This document shows positions 12,471 through 24,735 of a stretch of DNA of 64,000 nucleotides, in pieces. The DNA comes from Notospermus geniculatus (lineage: Eukaryota; Nemertea; Pilidiophora; Heteronemertea; Lineidae). Both the position numbers and the translations under genes were made by a program. The stretch covers positions 331,923 to 395,922 of the forward strand of contig NMRB01000159.1 of the NCBI GenBank assembly GCA_002633025.1. Reading direction: 5' to 3'. Every line of letters starts with the position of its first letter. The stretch's first letter is position 1. The notes below the pieces were generated by a model that saw only the letters and a program-made list of their open reading frames with translations, did no database searches and was not told the origin of the DNA.

Positions 12471-12654
12471 TACAGTACAGGGCACAATTGACATCCCATG
12501 TGCTTCGCGCACCCTGCGCGCGACGTACGAAGCTCTATCGCGCACCATTCTCGCGACGTGCTGCGAAGTGTGGCGATTAAGTTTCGCGCACCCTACGAGA
12601 ATGATTCGCGCAGGGTGCGCGAATTCAGGGATGTCAATTGTGCCCTGTACTGTA
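12471..12654. mobile_element. 184-bp MITE, 27-bp perfect TIRs, CGCG-rich core
   Basis: The terminal inverted repeats at 12471-12497 and 12628-12654 are exact reverse complements beginning TACAGTACAGGGCACAATTG. If the element proper starts at CAGT, it is flanked by TA on both sides, as in Tc1/mariner-type insertions. The core is dense in GCGCACCCTGCGCG-like words. The same ends enclose a wholly different core at 52126-52406. No transposase is coded. Confidence 0.85.
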
Positions 12655-13590
12655 TATCACGTCTGTAACCTTATGTATCAAATACTTTTTTTGGCAAATT
12701 TTTTTAAGAAAGAAAAATTTGAACTAAAAAAATCACACAGTTAATGGGTTAAAATTCTACTGCAACTACTGCTACTTCTACTTCTGCTGCTGCTACTACT
12801 ACTTCTACTGCTACTTCAAATTCTACTGCTACTGCTACTACTTCTGCTGCTATATTCTCATGATCAAGTTTGCAAACTTTGTAAAAAATACAATCCTGTA
12901 GGCCGTGAAATCTGGAGTGAGTGCCAGAATCCTGAGGATATTATCCGAGTTTTTCCTCCACTTTACTCCATTAGTGACTGAAGGAAATCGATTCTTAAGT
13001 CTCACCTGCTTCTAGACATAATAATCAGGATAATCACTCTACCAATTTGATTAAATGGTAGCTGTACGTTTCATCTTATTTTGGCAATAATTACATATGC
13101 TACTGCGTTGTCGGGTCTTCGTGATGTACACCCACCTTGGGTGACATTATCGTCATATTTGAATTCATAGCGCAATACTTTTGTACTTAGAAAGATGAAT
13201 GGTGCCTCATAAGATGCAAATGTCACGTTTTATATTAATGAAACAATGGAAATTTATGTCTGTGCTGACGGGGCGTTCTTTAAATCAAAATACGATAGTA
13301 CTTCTTGCTGAACTGTCTGTAGGATGCGAAATTCCCAGACATAGCCTGAAAGCCATCGGCAAGAGACTGTTACATAGCCTAAAAAAATTATGATAAATTG
13401 ATGATAATAATGTGCTATGTTATACAGTCTCGAAGCACTTCACATTATTACTCCATTCTCTCCAGAAACCTTTCTGTGAACTCGAGAAGCAGCTCAGTCA
13501 ACACTCACTTTATCCTTTTGGCTGCGATTACATAGAGCTTCTGGGTACACGGACACACCGGTTAAATGGCTTCCCTTAAGGCCCTAAGGA
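12655..13590. other. No gene seen
   Basis: Impure CTA/GCT microsatellite at 12760-12852, then unique AT-rich sequence. No exon recognised. Confidence 0.5.
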
Positions 13591-13675
13591 GCAGTGACTA
13601 GGCGAGGAATTGAGCCTGCGGCCTCCGAGTCCCGTGTCCGATGCTCTATCATTGCGCCGTTCAGGGTGTAACTTA
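13540..13675 (-). repeat. tRNA-derived SINE remnant
   Basis: On the minus strand, about 13662-13600 resembles a tRNA: A-box-like GGCGCAATGATAGAGCATCG and B-box-like GGCTCAATTCC. It lies beside the left edge of copy 2. Family not identified. Confidence 0.5.
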
Positions 13676-14279
13676 AGGTCGTTTGTCATATTCAAGCCAC
13701 CGCAGAGCTGAGACATTTTAGAGACAGTGTTGGTGAGTTAAAATGTAAATCCTTGATCTACAACCCAGTGCTAGGTGGAAGGGAATTCCTTTAGGATCAA
13801 AAAGCGTTGGAAAACAAGGCCTCCTTTCCACTGACTTTACATCTTGAACTGCGAAGGGTTAAAATTGCACACCTCTGCGTAGAGCATGATCTTAATGACC
13901 GGAGGTCTTGATATTTCAAGATTTTCTGACTTTGCTGCAGGGAAAAAGCCCAGGTTCTCTTAACAAATGTCGCTCTTCGCTGGTATTGTCTAAAATGAGG
14001 AATACACGGCAGTGTGCGACGAGCAATTTGATCCTCTGGTTCAGCTCCAGGGGAGGCATTCATCATCCATCTTATCATTCCCATTAGCGATTTCACGACA
14101 AAAAACTGTATCGAACTTGGAGAGAATCTCTTACCATGTGGGCGAAAAAATATGCGAGTACTGATGGGGTGCTGCGTAGCGAATAGTGCAGTGGATCATG
14201 TTATGGCTTCGGAGGTCAAGGTCATCCTGATTGTCTCGCTACCAGCTTTGTTATTTTGACTGAAAGCATGTTGGTGATG

Positions 14280-14400
14280 TGGGGCGGTGGCGGTGGTGGT
14301 GGCCACACCTGACACCACTCAGGGGTCTCCGGTTTGAACCGGTGCCGATGGTTATGTGGTGGAGAGTTTACCGTGATGTCTCGTTTCCTCCTACACGCTT
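14280..14400. repeat. GGT-rich tract and SINE-like phrase (copy 2)
   Basis: A short GGTGGCGGTGGTGGTGG run followed by a GTTTGAACC B-box-like word and a TTTCCTCCTACACG phrase. Copy 1 (about 425-475) is shorter here, so the copies differ by an internal indel of roughly 70 bp. Confidence 0.45.
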
Positions 14401-15493
14401 CCGTGAACCAGGCTTGTTCTCGCCGAGCAGACGTTTCGATTTCATCATTCCACTGATGTGAACATTTTGTAAACGTGCGCAAATGACAGCGTCTTGATTA
14501 AAGTCATGTACATTTCATGGACGCGTCTCCAATCTTATCAAATCGGGAATCGGTCGCGATAAAATGTCTCCCAAAGGATTTCTAACAACTTCGATATCAA
14601 TAGAATTATCCTCGGAGGAGAAAAACTACCATTGTGCGCCCGGCTTATCTCAACCGTAAAACAAACTGAACTTGAAATATTTGGAGGACGACGTCTGATA
14701 AAATTGTCATGAAATTCCTCGAGGACAGATACAGTTATGGCTGTCTGGGAAATGGAGGACAAAATTGGAAAATGAAATTGATTTTTAAGCGCTTCCTGCT
14801 GTAATATTGCCTCAAAGCGCTTCATACTGCTGTACAAATACTTGTACTGCTGTTCAGATACACTGGTGGGGTCTGGACAAAAATTAAAGCCAAAAAGTTA
14901 ACTAGAATGATCATTCCACCAAATGCGAAGTGATCAAGGATGATACATTGAGTGCCTTCCATATTGAAATCTGTGACCCATTCTTGACCTTGTCATTTTT
15001 ACCCACGCTCTCCATTCTGATATCAATATGAAAAACCTGGGTTGAATCATGACAGGGTCCCAAGGAAGTTCGTGTAGACATTCATACGATAACGTCACCA
15101 CCCTTGCCCTTTTTTTGCCAACGCAGACAGGACTGACGCAAAGATGCGCACCGGGGCAAGGAAACCAATGATGGGTATTGAAGAGTGGAATATTCCAATA
15201 CCGTCTTGCTTGTTTGAAAAAAATTGTATGGCATTCATTCGATCAGAGCGATATGATGGGCATTCCAATATTCCGTTGGGATGCTTCATTCGTGGTACAT
15301 CATTGAAATTACATTACCGTATCCCGAGTCAATTACGATAGGACGGACACCGGAGTTGTTAGGTCTAATCAAGCTTGTACGTTTCATGGGGAGTGTCCCG
15401 ATTCAATCGGTGGTTGTGGGAGTTCTGAGGTGTGCTGGAGTAATTACTTGGTGTCAGTCTTTTGAAGGAGCTACGTATACTTTCACCAAGTAA

Positions 15494-16435
15494 TTATGCC
15501 CCCGCTCAACGAAGTTGAGATGGGGGCATTATGTTCTCAGTTGGTTTCCGCGTCCGCCGCCGCGTCCGCCGCCGCCGCCGCCGCATCCGCCGCCGCCGCC
15601 GCCGCCGCATCCTATTCCGGACTATAACTCAAGAACGGGTTGTCGGATTGATCTCATATTTCTGTGGTGTAACCGGGTGGATCAGAGGAGGTGCCCTATC
15701 GATTTTGGTTGCGATCCGATATTCAATATGGCCGCCAGGAGGATATCTTGGAGTTTGCATTCCGGACCGTAACTCAAGAACGGGTTGCCCGATTTATCTC
15801 ATATTTGCGTGATGTAATGGGGTGGATCAGGGGAGGTTCCCTATCGATTTTGGTTGCGACCCGATATTCAATATGGCCGCCAGGAAGACATCTTGGTTTT
15901 AGCATTCCGGACCATAACTCAAGAACGGAATGCCCGATTGATCTCATATTTGCATGGTTTAATGGGGTCGATCGGGGGAGGTTCCCTATCGATTTTTGTT
16001 GCGACCCGGTATTCAATATGGCCGCCAGGAAGACATCTTGGTTTTAGCATTCCGGACCATAACTCAAGAATGGAATGCCCGATTGATCTCATATTTGCAT
16101 GGTGTAATGGGGTCCATCGGGGGAGGTTCCCTATCGATTTTGGTTGCGACCTGATATTCAATATGGCCGCCAGGAAGACATGTTGGTTTTAGCATTCCGT
16201 ACCGTAACTCAAGAACGGGTTGCCTGATTTATTCCATATTTGTATGGTGTAATGGGCTGGATCGGGGGAGGTTCCCTATCGATTTTAGTTGTGACCCAAT
16301 ATTCAATATGGCTGCCAGGAAGACATCTTTGTTTTTGCATTCTGGATCGTGACTCAAGAACAGGTGACCCGATATTCAGCGTGATGCACCAGAGCGGGGG
16401 CATACTTGCAATCGCCCCGATTGCGTTACATCTAG
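15494..16435 (+). mobile_element. Non-autonomous Helitron/HINE-like element with exact empty site
   Basis: Copy 1 reads ..AAGTAA/TTATGATT.. at 1612/1613. Copy 2 has 942 bp inserted between that A and T with no target duplication. The 3' end is CTAG (16432-16435), preceded by a perfect 7-bp-stem hairpin GCAATCGCCCCGATTGC (16408-16424). A-T insertion, a CTRR end and a 3' hairpin are the established Helitron signature. Inside lie 12-bp subterminal inverted repeats TATGCCCCCGCT (15495-15506) and AGCGGGGGCATA (16393-16404), a CCG-rich tract (15549-15609) and five 145-bp tandem units. That plan is known from Helentron-derived HINE/DINE-1 and oyster pearl elements. The 5' end is TT rather than the usual TC. 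It codes nothing; the open frames in it are repeat artefacts. Confidence 0.85.
15640..16385. repeat. Five 145-bp tandem units inside the Helitron-like element
   Basis: The anchor CCCTATCGATTTT begins at 15694, 15839, 15984, 16129 and 16274: an exact 145-bp period. Each unit carries AATATGGCCGCCAGG (the last has GGCTGCC) and an ACTCAAGAACGG-like word. Units differ by scattered substitutions, so they are not a recent expansion. Confidence 0.93.
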
Positions 16436-17679
16436 TTATGATTGCAGGAGGGGGCGTACCGCTGGGACCCCTTCTGCTGGCCTAGAGGGCTCAAGGCCTA
16501 GCCAAATTGATTTTGGTAAGTGGTCGTGGGAGTTATGTGGTGTGTGTATTAATTACTTGGGTGATCAGCCTGAAGGAATTACAGCCAGTTTCATTTAAAT
16601 GAAATAGTTGTATTGGTTGTAGGAGGGGCACGGTCAGGACCCCCAGTGCTCAAAAAAGTTGCTCATTTATTAGCCATTTGCGATTATGAATCAAGACTTC
16701 GCTGATGAATGCAATCATAAGGTCACAATTTGACGATAAAAAAATCACTTTTTAACTGCATTTATTCGTAAAAGTCTATATCAAGGCATACTCTGTACTT
16801 AACAGGCACTCAGATGCCAGGAAATCGCTTCTTCCACAGCATCTGATTTCAAATTCTATCTGGGGAGGCCCCTCTCAGGGCATGCCTCCGCGGTGCATGG
16901 TCGTGGCGAGTGACATTTTAATCCAGCTTGCCAGTTAGTGAGTTGGCCTTCGACTGACTTTTCGAGCACTTAGCTGATCCAGAGTCTGTTGGCCTTGTAG
17001 AATAGGCAACTGATTTCAGTTGATACCTCAGCCGTATGCCTTTTAAAATGGTCTCTTTATTGCGTGCATCACAAAACTCATCATGCAAATCTTATCATGC
17101 CATATGGCAAGATCAGTTCCCAAAGGGTTAAAACCAGTGCACCACACTCCTCTCCCACTATCAGCTTGTTGTCAATTCTGGCGAAAAAACCTCCTGCATT
17201 CATCATCCCTCCATGTTCCCTCTTCATCAGCCACTAGTTGATGAATAATCACGCAATTCGAAGTTCCGTCAGGAGTGCGGCGTTCAAATAATGGCCCTGG
17301 GAGAGGCGTGCGATACGATGACATCATCGTACGGCTGTGGAGAATGGTTTATTAGTGCGATCATCTTGTAACAGATGCAACTGTTACTCACAAGTTGACG
17401 TGCTGACATACTCCACGATGAATCAGGGTGAAATTGGTCGCGCAATCAGCCTTGGAGAGCTGGTTGGAAAAAGACAGACAATGACGACTTTTGGAGATGA
17501 AACCGCTGTGTCTGGTTTGGGATACTTTTTGTTGTGGCTGAGAATATGAGATTTGTGGAATCGGAATGAAATAAGACGCTAATACTCTTGTGGGCGTATA
17601 TTGCAGGCTTTTGAGCTCAGCGTCAGATGTGCATCCAGTTTTACATGATTGAAGTGTTGATGCAGCAAAGCCAGAAACG

Positions 17680-17930
17680 ATAGACGATTCTCGAATTCGC
17701 AGATCTGCACACTTCCGCCGAAATCGCAACCACAACCTTGATCTGAAACCAGCTGACGTGACGCAACCCATGATTCAGCAATGGTCGACTCTGACGCATT
17801 GTTGTCGAAGTCACTGTCGTGGCCCGGGGTTCTCTGCATCCCGTCATTCAGTTTCAGACGGAGGTTGTGGTTGCGATTTTGGAAGTGCGTGCAGATCTTT
17901 CTCGTGAACGTCAATTTGAGAATTGTCTAT
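17680..17930. repeat. Foldback repeat (copy 2)
   Basis: Counterpart of 2859-3112, with the same arms and small spacer differences. Confidence 0.7.
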
Positions 17931-19273
17931 AGTTTTGAGGTTTCAGAAACACACCCTTCGATCACATTAGCTGAACAAGGATTTTATACACAAGAAACCA
18001 CCATTGAATTAGATGAGGTTTCCATTGCATTTCTGCTGCCTGAACTGCATGTTGCCAAAGCATGCATAGGTCCACCTTTCACCTTTCACGGTGGGCGATG
18101 TGTGTTATGATAAACCTTATCCCCTTGTGTCAAGCCTGGCAGAAAAATCTGTCAACCTTTGTAGGCTTCTTGTGTCTAGGGTTTCCTATATGACCACGGT
18201 ACATAATGTCGTATTACCAATAAAGTTGCCTGACCAGTTCTAATGAGAAAATGGGATTGGCTTTGCTGTGTCGGCTTAGATAAATGTCAACATGTGCGTG
18301 TGGTGGTGGTCATAGTTGAAGCCGTTACGGGATTTTACGTGTACTCTCGTTAAAAATGTGGTATTTAAATTAGCCCCATTTTGCCCTCAATTGTGGTCAT
18401 CATGCCTTGAAAACTCCGGTGTTTTATGTAGGCCTAGAGGTATAAGTGCCAAGGGTAACTTCTCCATTTTTGCCGCGACTACTGCTACCTGTGCATGATT
18501 GGTTGAAATATGATCACATGACTACCTGGCATCATCCCTGAAACCATGTGCAACAATCTTCCTGATCATCCTCTTCATTCTTAAAAGCGATAAAAAAAGA
18601 CGCCATGAATTGTAGTTGCATGATTCTCACACGAGATTTGGGAAGATATTCAGATGATGAAAATCTACCCATCATGAAAATTTGAATATTTTCCTCAATA
18701 AAGCACAGAAGCCAATTTCCTACGTGTCAAGATGGTAATCAGGCTTGTCGATTACACAATGCTCAATGGAGACAGCAATTGATTGGGAAAACACAAAAAA
18801 GCTGCAAGACTTTTTCATTAAAATTAAAACGTTTTCTCACTAAAAGTTGGGAAGACGACAATCTGTGATTGAATTCTTAAACACGGATTTGATTCTTAAC
18901 TTAGTTGCCGCCGGCCGTATAATTTTCAACATGGCGTGTCGTGAATTATGAATGATGCAGAGGAATTTCTTCGAGGGTTGAGGCATTGCAGATATCAGGT
19001 GACATGGCTTCTGATTGGCTGTTAGGGGAGATAGCCGGGGTTTGCCTTCAAGCTCTCTGTGTGACATTGAGGCGTGCACGCTCCCTGCTTGAGGCGATGA
19101 TCGGAAAAGCCGAGAGCATCAAGGATGAAACCTGAAAGTTCATGTTTTGCGATGTTGTTGAGCTATGGTATTGTGGGAACACAATGTACAGAACAGATGT
19201 AAAACAAAACAAAGCTATAACGAATGATTTGCCCATGCTTTTGTAGTTTAGTGGTCAGTAATTGGTCCGTGTT

Positions 19274-19490
19274 TCAACTCTTTCAGCCCTAGGCGATTTT
19301 TTTGCCGCGACTCCCAGATCGTAGGTGATTTTCTGAAGAAAAAAAATATTTCGGATTTAAAAAAAAAATACTTACCCAATCTTATGTTGTAGAAAATTGG
19401 GTTTAGTGGTGGACGGATATACTCATTCATAGGATTTTGAGAATGATTTTGGCGAACGGATATATCCGTCCGTAGGGCTGAAAGCGTTAA
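19274..19490. repeat. Small TIR element, long allele
   Basis: Same ends as 4443-4585 (CTTTCAGCCC / GGGCTGAAAG), with about 75 more internal bases including A-rich runs at 19338-19370. Confidence 0.6.
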
Positions 19491-20059
19491 AAATCTCCGC
19501 AGAAAGTTTAACGGCGAGACTCAAATTTTCTTCTCAGATCGCAATGATGAAAAAAAACAGCAAAAGAACAAAGAAAGTATATTTTCCTTGACAATAAACA
19601 GTTCGGTTGGTGAATTATTGAGTCAGACTACCTGTGTACACTCTTCCACTGCCAAGCTTGTTGCTATTTTTAGACTTAAGTCAATTATGGCTGTGAAAAG
19701 CCGCAAGGCTCAAATTCAAAACCAGGGAAGTTTCGCCAGCTCCTACATAAAAATTGATTTAAATTTCTTTGTAGAGTGTTAGATAAACATGTCATTGGGA
19801 TGTATTGTGCCAGTATTTGTTTGTTCGAAATGTTAGATAAATATACTCTTTAATTTCTGTGTATTGATATCTGTCAAATAAAATAAAATTAATTGAATGG
19901 TTTTATTGATTATCTTGCTGTTGGCTATTTAATCAAAAACATCAATATGCTAATCCGTCAAGCGAAAAAAAAATAATTGGAAAGCCTTCTCTTTGAATAA
20001 TCAATGTGAATTGGCTAAAATCCTCAGGTTGTTGGTGAATGTCATTCTCTGGAAATTGG

Positions 20060-20245
20060 GCACGGTTTCGGTTGGTTGTCAGTCTGGCAGAGTGAAAATA
20101 TTGATGCCTGTCACCACTGACGTTCCAGATTCGATCCCCAGTCAGACCCAGCCTTCATATGATAGAGATTGAGAGGCGGCTCTACTATGACAATGCAGGT
20201 TTTCTCCAGCTGTTCCGGTTTCCTCCTGTTAAACATTGAATTTAC
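20060..20245 (+). repeat. SINE-like stretch with B-box (copy 2)
   Basis: Contains AGATTCGATCCCC, closer to a B-box than copy 1's version, then CAGGTTTTCTCCAGC and GGTTTCCTCCTG. It differs from copy 1 (5140-5310) by much more than the surrounding sequence does. Confidence 0.4.
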
Positions 20246-21244
20246 ATTCAATATTGTCTTCTATAAAGCTATAAAATAACACTATAGGCCTAGTCAGCAT
20301 TTACCCCTTTATTCAACATTTTGGAGGGATTTTTCATTTGTTAAAAATGTGTCGTAGAAAAGCCATGCCATGCAAAGGCTGTCAACCTTCCTAACTGAAT
20401 CAGGATCCACCCCCACAGTGGTGTCAGATAAATTTTCCCAACAGCAATGTACAATACGACGGTGTGCATTTCACAAAAGGTTCAGTTTAATGAAAGGGAT
20501 AATTTACATTGATCCCCATGGATTATTTATCTCTTGATTGTTTTGTTTAGAAATGTTTGAGGCTGAGCTTCTATTTCTGTGTGGCGGAAAATAAACAAAC
20601 TTTGATCCGATGACGTTCTTTGGAAGAGAGACCTTTTGAAGTCGTCAGAAGATCGTCAATTTAATCATTCATAATGTTGTTCTCTGCGAACAACTTTTTT
20701 ACTTTCAACCAAATTTTGCCCCAAAGTTCTATGCAACTTTAATTTCCTAATGTCATCCATCATCGGTTCTTTTCATAGAATGAGAATTCTTGTCGTTAAC
20801 AGGTAAACATATATTCAGCACAACTTAACTGATTTTTTCCATCCATAGATTTTCGAAGGAAATTTCAATATTGGGTCCATACAGAGAGGAGTTGAACTTA
20901 CGAATTATGTTTCTCAAAATATCACTCTGTTGCACCTCTATTGTACATATGCCACTGAAATTGCCAGGCATTGAATGGTAGCAGTTTCCATTTCTTTCAT
21001 ACAGCTGGTACAATTTGTAGGATGTTTCCAGTGTTCTTAATCTTTTTTTCAGGAATTACCCTCAGAATTGGCAAATGGTGTCCTTAATTGAGAGGTATCC
21101 TGGTTACAGAGGTCAAAATGAATACATGTGACCAAGGACTGAACTTCAGAGAGGTGTCCTCCTGGCAGAAATCTCTGTTGTGGGAGTTCCTCTGATCTTT
21201 CTTTCATTCCCAAACTCATCCCTCTCTTCCTCTTCTCTCTACAG

Positions 21245-21426
21245 TGGAGCTTGCCATGATCATGGACCGTCTGTATGGGGGAGTGTGTTACGCTGGAATC
21301 GACACTGATCCCGAGCTGAAGTACCCGAAGGGAGCGGGACGGGTAGCGTTCTCGAACCAGCAGAGTTACATAGCCGCCATAAGCGCAAGATTCGTTCAGC
21401 TTCAACATGGTGATATTGATAAGAGG
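21245..21426 (+). CDS. CPEB: CPEB2/3/4-type protein, penultimate exon (RRM2), copy 2
   Basis: Same 182-nt RRM2 exon as 6383-6564, with the same acceptor (CTACAG) and donor (GTAAGT at 21427). The protein is identical; one silent T at 21306 distinguishes it. Intact splice sites and reading frame show this is not a decayed pseudogene. No upstream CPEB exons were recognised between 13855 and 21244. If this is a true tandem copy, it would be an orphan 3' part or an alternative last-exon set. If it is the other haplotype, it is simply the allele. Confidence 0.92.
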
Positions 21427-21849
21427 GTAAGTGAAAATAACCTTTGTGCTGAACAGAATCAAAAGCCTTCACGCAATCAACTACCCAATAGGCCTATCTC
21501 CACTTTTGATCAGTGGGGGTGTGATCATTTGAATAGCTATATTCTACACGAGAGTGAAGTCAGTATTTGAAGATAGTGCCGTTCCTTTAATCAACCATGC
21601 TCCTGCTGCTCACACGTTTCCACTCAACTCAGTTGTTGTTATTCTGTGATATTCAAAGATAAAACAAGTCTTTTCAATTCAATTGATGATTATTGATTAA
21701 AAACAGTATAATTGCATAAATGATAGATATTCATTTCCAGAAATTGTGTATCATGATTGTGATTGTTCATGTTAACTTATTCGTTCATAGCCAGGAGGGT
21801 TCACATTTCCCATCAAAGTGTGTGTAATGGATGTGCATGATCTTGTTGC

Positions 21850-22437
21850 CATAACTCCAATTCTAGGAGTGATGGCAACTACAAGCCTAGGCTAGGAGCT
21901 GCTGCTCCCAGTACTAGGAGCTACAGCTACTACCAATAATAGGTGCTATGGCTACAATACTTGGAGCTATGGCTACAATACTTGGAGCTACAGCTACCAA
22001 TGCTAACCCCTCCAGGTACTATCAATACTAGGATTTGCTGCTACTGCCACCACCAGGAGCGAAAGCCACCATTTCTTGGAGCCTAGGGCTACGATACTAG
22101 GACCAATGGCGTACAATTCTAGGAGGTACCGCTACCCATACTAGGAGCGTGGCACCAATTCTAGGAGCTACCATTACAAATACTAGGACCTACCACTACC
22201 AATACTAGGAGCTACCACTACACAAATACTGGGACCTACCACTACCAATACTAGAAGCTACAGATACAAATACTACGACCTGCCACTACCAGTACTAGGA
22301 GCTACCACTACCAATACTAGGAGCTACAACTAGCAATAATAGGACCTACGACTACCAATACTAGGAATTACAAATACGGTACAGCTACCAATAATAGGAG
22401 ACACTGCTACCAATATCAGGAGCTACAAGTTTCTCCT
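21850..22437. repeat. Degenerate minisatellite in last CPEB intron, copy 2
   Basis: Same CTAGGAGCTAC-type units as copy 1 but rearranged: for example a duplicated GCTATGGCTACAATACTTGG near 21955-21985 and an extra GGAGCTACCACTACC unit near 22300. Confidence 0.85.
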
Positions 22438-22448
22438 TTATTTTTCAG

Positions 22449-22676
22449 GTTGAAGTGAAACCTTACGTATTAGACGACCAGATGTGTGATGAATGCCAAG
22501 GATCCCACTGCGGTGGCAAGTTTGCGCCGTTCTTCTGTGCCAACGTGACCTGTCTCCAGTACTACTGTGAACACTGCTGGGCTCAGATACACTCGAGGCC
22601 TGGACGAGAGTTTCACAAGCCGCTAGTCAAGGAGGGCGCCGATCGGCCAAGAGCCGTACCGTTTCGTTTCTTCTAA
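22449..22676 (+). CDS. CPEB: CPEB2/3/4-type protein, terminal exon (ZZ domain), copy 2
   Basis: Same terminal exon as 7567-7794, ending at TAA 22674-22676. It keeps the full zinc-ligand series and the GREFHKPLVKEG motif, and looks identical in nucleotide sequence to copy 1. It joins in phase 0 to the exon at 21245-21426. Confidence 0.93.
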   Translation, partial: VEVKPYVLDDQMCDECQGSHCGGKFAPFFCANVTCLQYYCEHCWAQIHSRPGREFHKPLVKEGADRPRAVPFRFF

Positions 22677-24637
22677 GGCGAAGATATCACCAGCGTTTAC
22701 GTCGAAGGGAAATCGTCTCGATAATCTGTGCGATGGTTCTTCTGCATCCGACAGATGGCGCTGAAGTCTTTACATGGGGAAAGAGTCGGCGTCTCGCGCT
22801 GATGTGAATTTTCTGTAATTGTGGATAGCAAAAATTGACAACGGAAGATGTCTGGCTCGATCGACTGAGTTCAGATCTTTGGTTGTCTGTTTTGCATTTA
22901 TCTTCTGATGTCAAACTGTGTGATGAAGTGTCGAATTGTCGTGGTGTTCCCCTAAATTTCCCCTGCTGCCGTTGTCAGTTGTATTAATTACAAGCTCATT
23001 AAATTTGGCGTTCGGACTTGGGCAATTTTCTTGGATGTCCGACATGTCCGAATGGAATGTTTTTAATGTTCTTTAGAATTGCACCAGTAGCACGCGAGGT
23101 GGAGGGAACCATCACTGCAATTCTTCCGTGCGATGTAGGTTTTTGTGAGATCTAGTCCGTAAATTGAGGTTTTTTGTACCTCCTCTTTCATCTTAGAACT
23201 CTTGATATGAAAGTTGCGCCATCTTCTGGCAAGGTGGCGTAACAAGTTGGGGCAAATTTTCTGTTTTCTATATGGTCTGCTGTCCGTTTCTTAATACAGT
23301 GTACTCTATTCTTTGTGTGTGAACTACCATTGTCTATGTGATATTGTTAAACATCTTTTCAATTTGTGAATTGTAACTTCATGCAGATTTTTATGCTATT
23401 GATTCAAGGTTTACCTCAATCTGATGCGTGCACTTGAATGTAGTATGTCTTTCCTCATGTAAAGCTAACGATTTGAGGAGTGTCTTGAACGATGGACGGG
23501 CATCGTTAAACATTCTCTTGTCTCCTCAAAAATGCTTGAAGTTCTATTATACCTCAAATAATATATATATAATGGCATGACATTGTTTATATGTACTATA
23601 ATTCAATATTATAGTGGATGTATCTTAGTAATACAATGTTAACCCTTATCAAATATGGACCCTAATTGGGCGGAGGCCACCGTAGACAATGTCTGAATCA
23701 CTTAAATGAAATTTAAGCGACTATTTGGAAAATTTCATCCAAATTTGATATTTTTGTTGTCGATATCACCAAAGCCGTGACCTCAGTCCATTCAGAGTCT
23801 GCGTAGCCGTCTTGATGTTTGGTCAGTTTCTCTACGTGTTCATTTCATGTCAAGTTTACCGGATAAAGCTTTGCATTTACGGAAGTATTACTGTACAATC
23901 TTTGAACTGCGGTTCACGTAAACTTGCATGAAATCGACGTCAATGTCAGGCCAGTGTTCTTTTCTGCGATTTCGTGTAGTTGCCTACAGGGGTCGGTCCT
24001 AATTCACCGGACGTAGCATTTGAACATCAGCTTCATAAAATAGTCTTGCGTGTTTGATCTCAGTTTAACCAAAGAAAAACGGTGGATATTAATTGCAGCA
24101 TTTAGTGTGTTGATCAGAAATATTTCTGTAATAAATTGAATGATTGTGATGCACATATCTCATGCATAAAAATGAGACTGGGTGATGGTGATGGGGGTGT
24201 TGGGGAGATGGGTTCTCATAAGATGAAGATGAACGATGAATAATTCTTCTAATTAATTATTAATTAATCAATTGGTTAAGTATGATAATTAGTTAAGAGA
24301 ATCGATTTGATTAATTAATATCAATTAATTAGCAAAGCAGCAGTTCAGATGATTGACACGTTGACAGTTGGAATGGCATACTATCTCTGAGATGATACAC
24401 ATGTGCACATTTTTATAGTTTCTGTACAATTTCGTACTTTCTACTCCATTTTCTAGCATCTTATAGACAATCATTTTGTAACCGACTGTCGATTCATAAA
24501 ATGGGAGGGTTTTATGCCTCGAAGTGTTGCAATGAATTAAATGAAAAATGATGAGTATAGTCTAGTCAAGTTACACATCAAGTCACCTGGTGGCGCCGGC
24601 AGTGCTAGTCAGGCTGGCGCACACTAATGTGCACACT
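22677..24637 (+). other. CPEB 3' UTR, copy 2, cut by gap
   Basis: Aligned to 7795-9755 without indels (constant offset 14882). I saw two substitutions, one in the GTACCTCC word near 23178 and one at 23885. Poly(A)-signal candidate AATAAA at 24130-24135. It ends at the N at 24638. Confidence 0.6.
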
Positions 24638-24638
24638 N
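24638..24638. other. Assembly gap (single N)
   Basis: One N at the right edge of copy 2. Single-base Ns usually mark a scaffold join of unknown size. It separates copy 2 from 24639-24735, which repeats 11870-11966. Confidence 0.95.
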
Positions 24639-24735
24639 AGACTGTCAAGCCAATATGGTTCAATATGAGGGAAAAAGTGCAAGATCCATGGATTTTGAAA
24701 TCATTTCATATTCTAACGTAGGGCATACCGTAGAT
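24639..24735. repeat. 97-bp match to 11870-11966
   Basis: Begins AGACTGTCAAGCC and ends GTAGAT, where the two sequences part (GAATTT here, CGTTTG in copy 1). It is in the order expected for the same locus with about 2.1 kb missing at the N. Confidence 0.9.

Larger units (their letters stand above)
13855..24637. repeat. Copy 2 of the duplicated segment
   Basis: Near-identical to 1-9755 but about 1 kb longer, almost wholly because of the 942-bp insertion at 15494-16435. There is no gap character at its left edge, whereas its right edge abuts a one-base N at 24638. Smaller differences include a longer repeat at 19274-19490, unrelated sequence at about 14795-14950 against 884-1068, and a changed SINE-like stretch near 20080-20240. 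Confidence 0.95.

Noticed and set aside
15515-16485. Several overlapping 80-118-codon frames with repeated RYSIWPPGRH-like peptides
   Set aside because: They are translations of the 145-bp tandem units in the Helitron-like element, open on both strands by composition.
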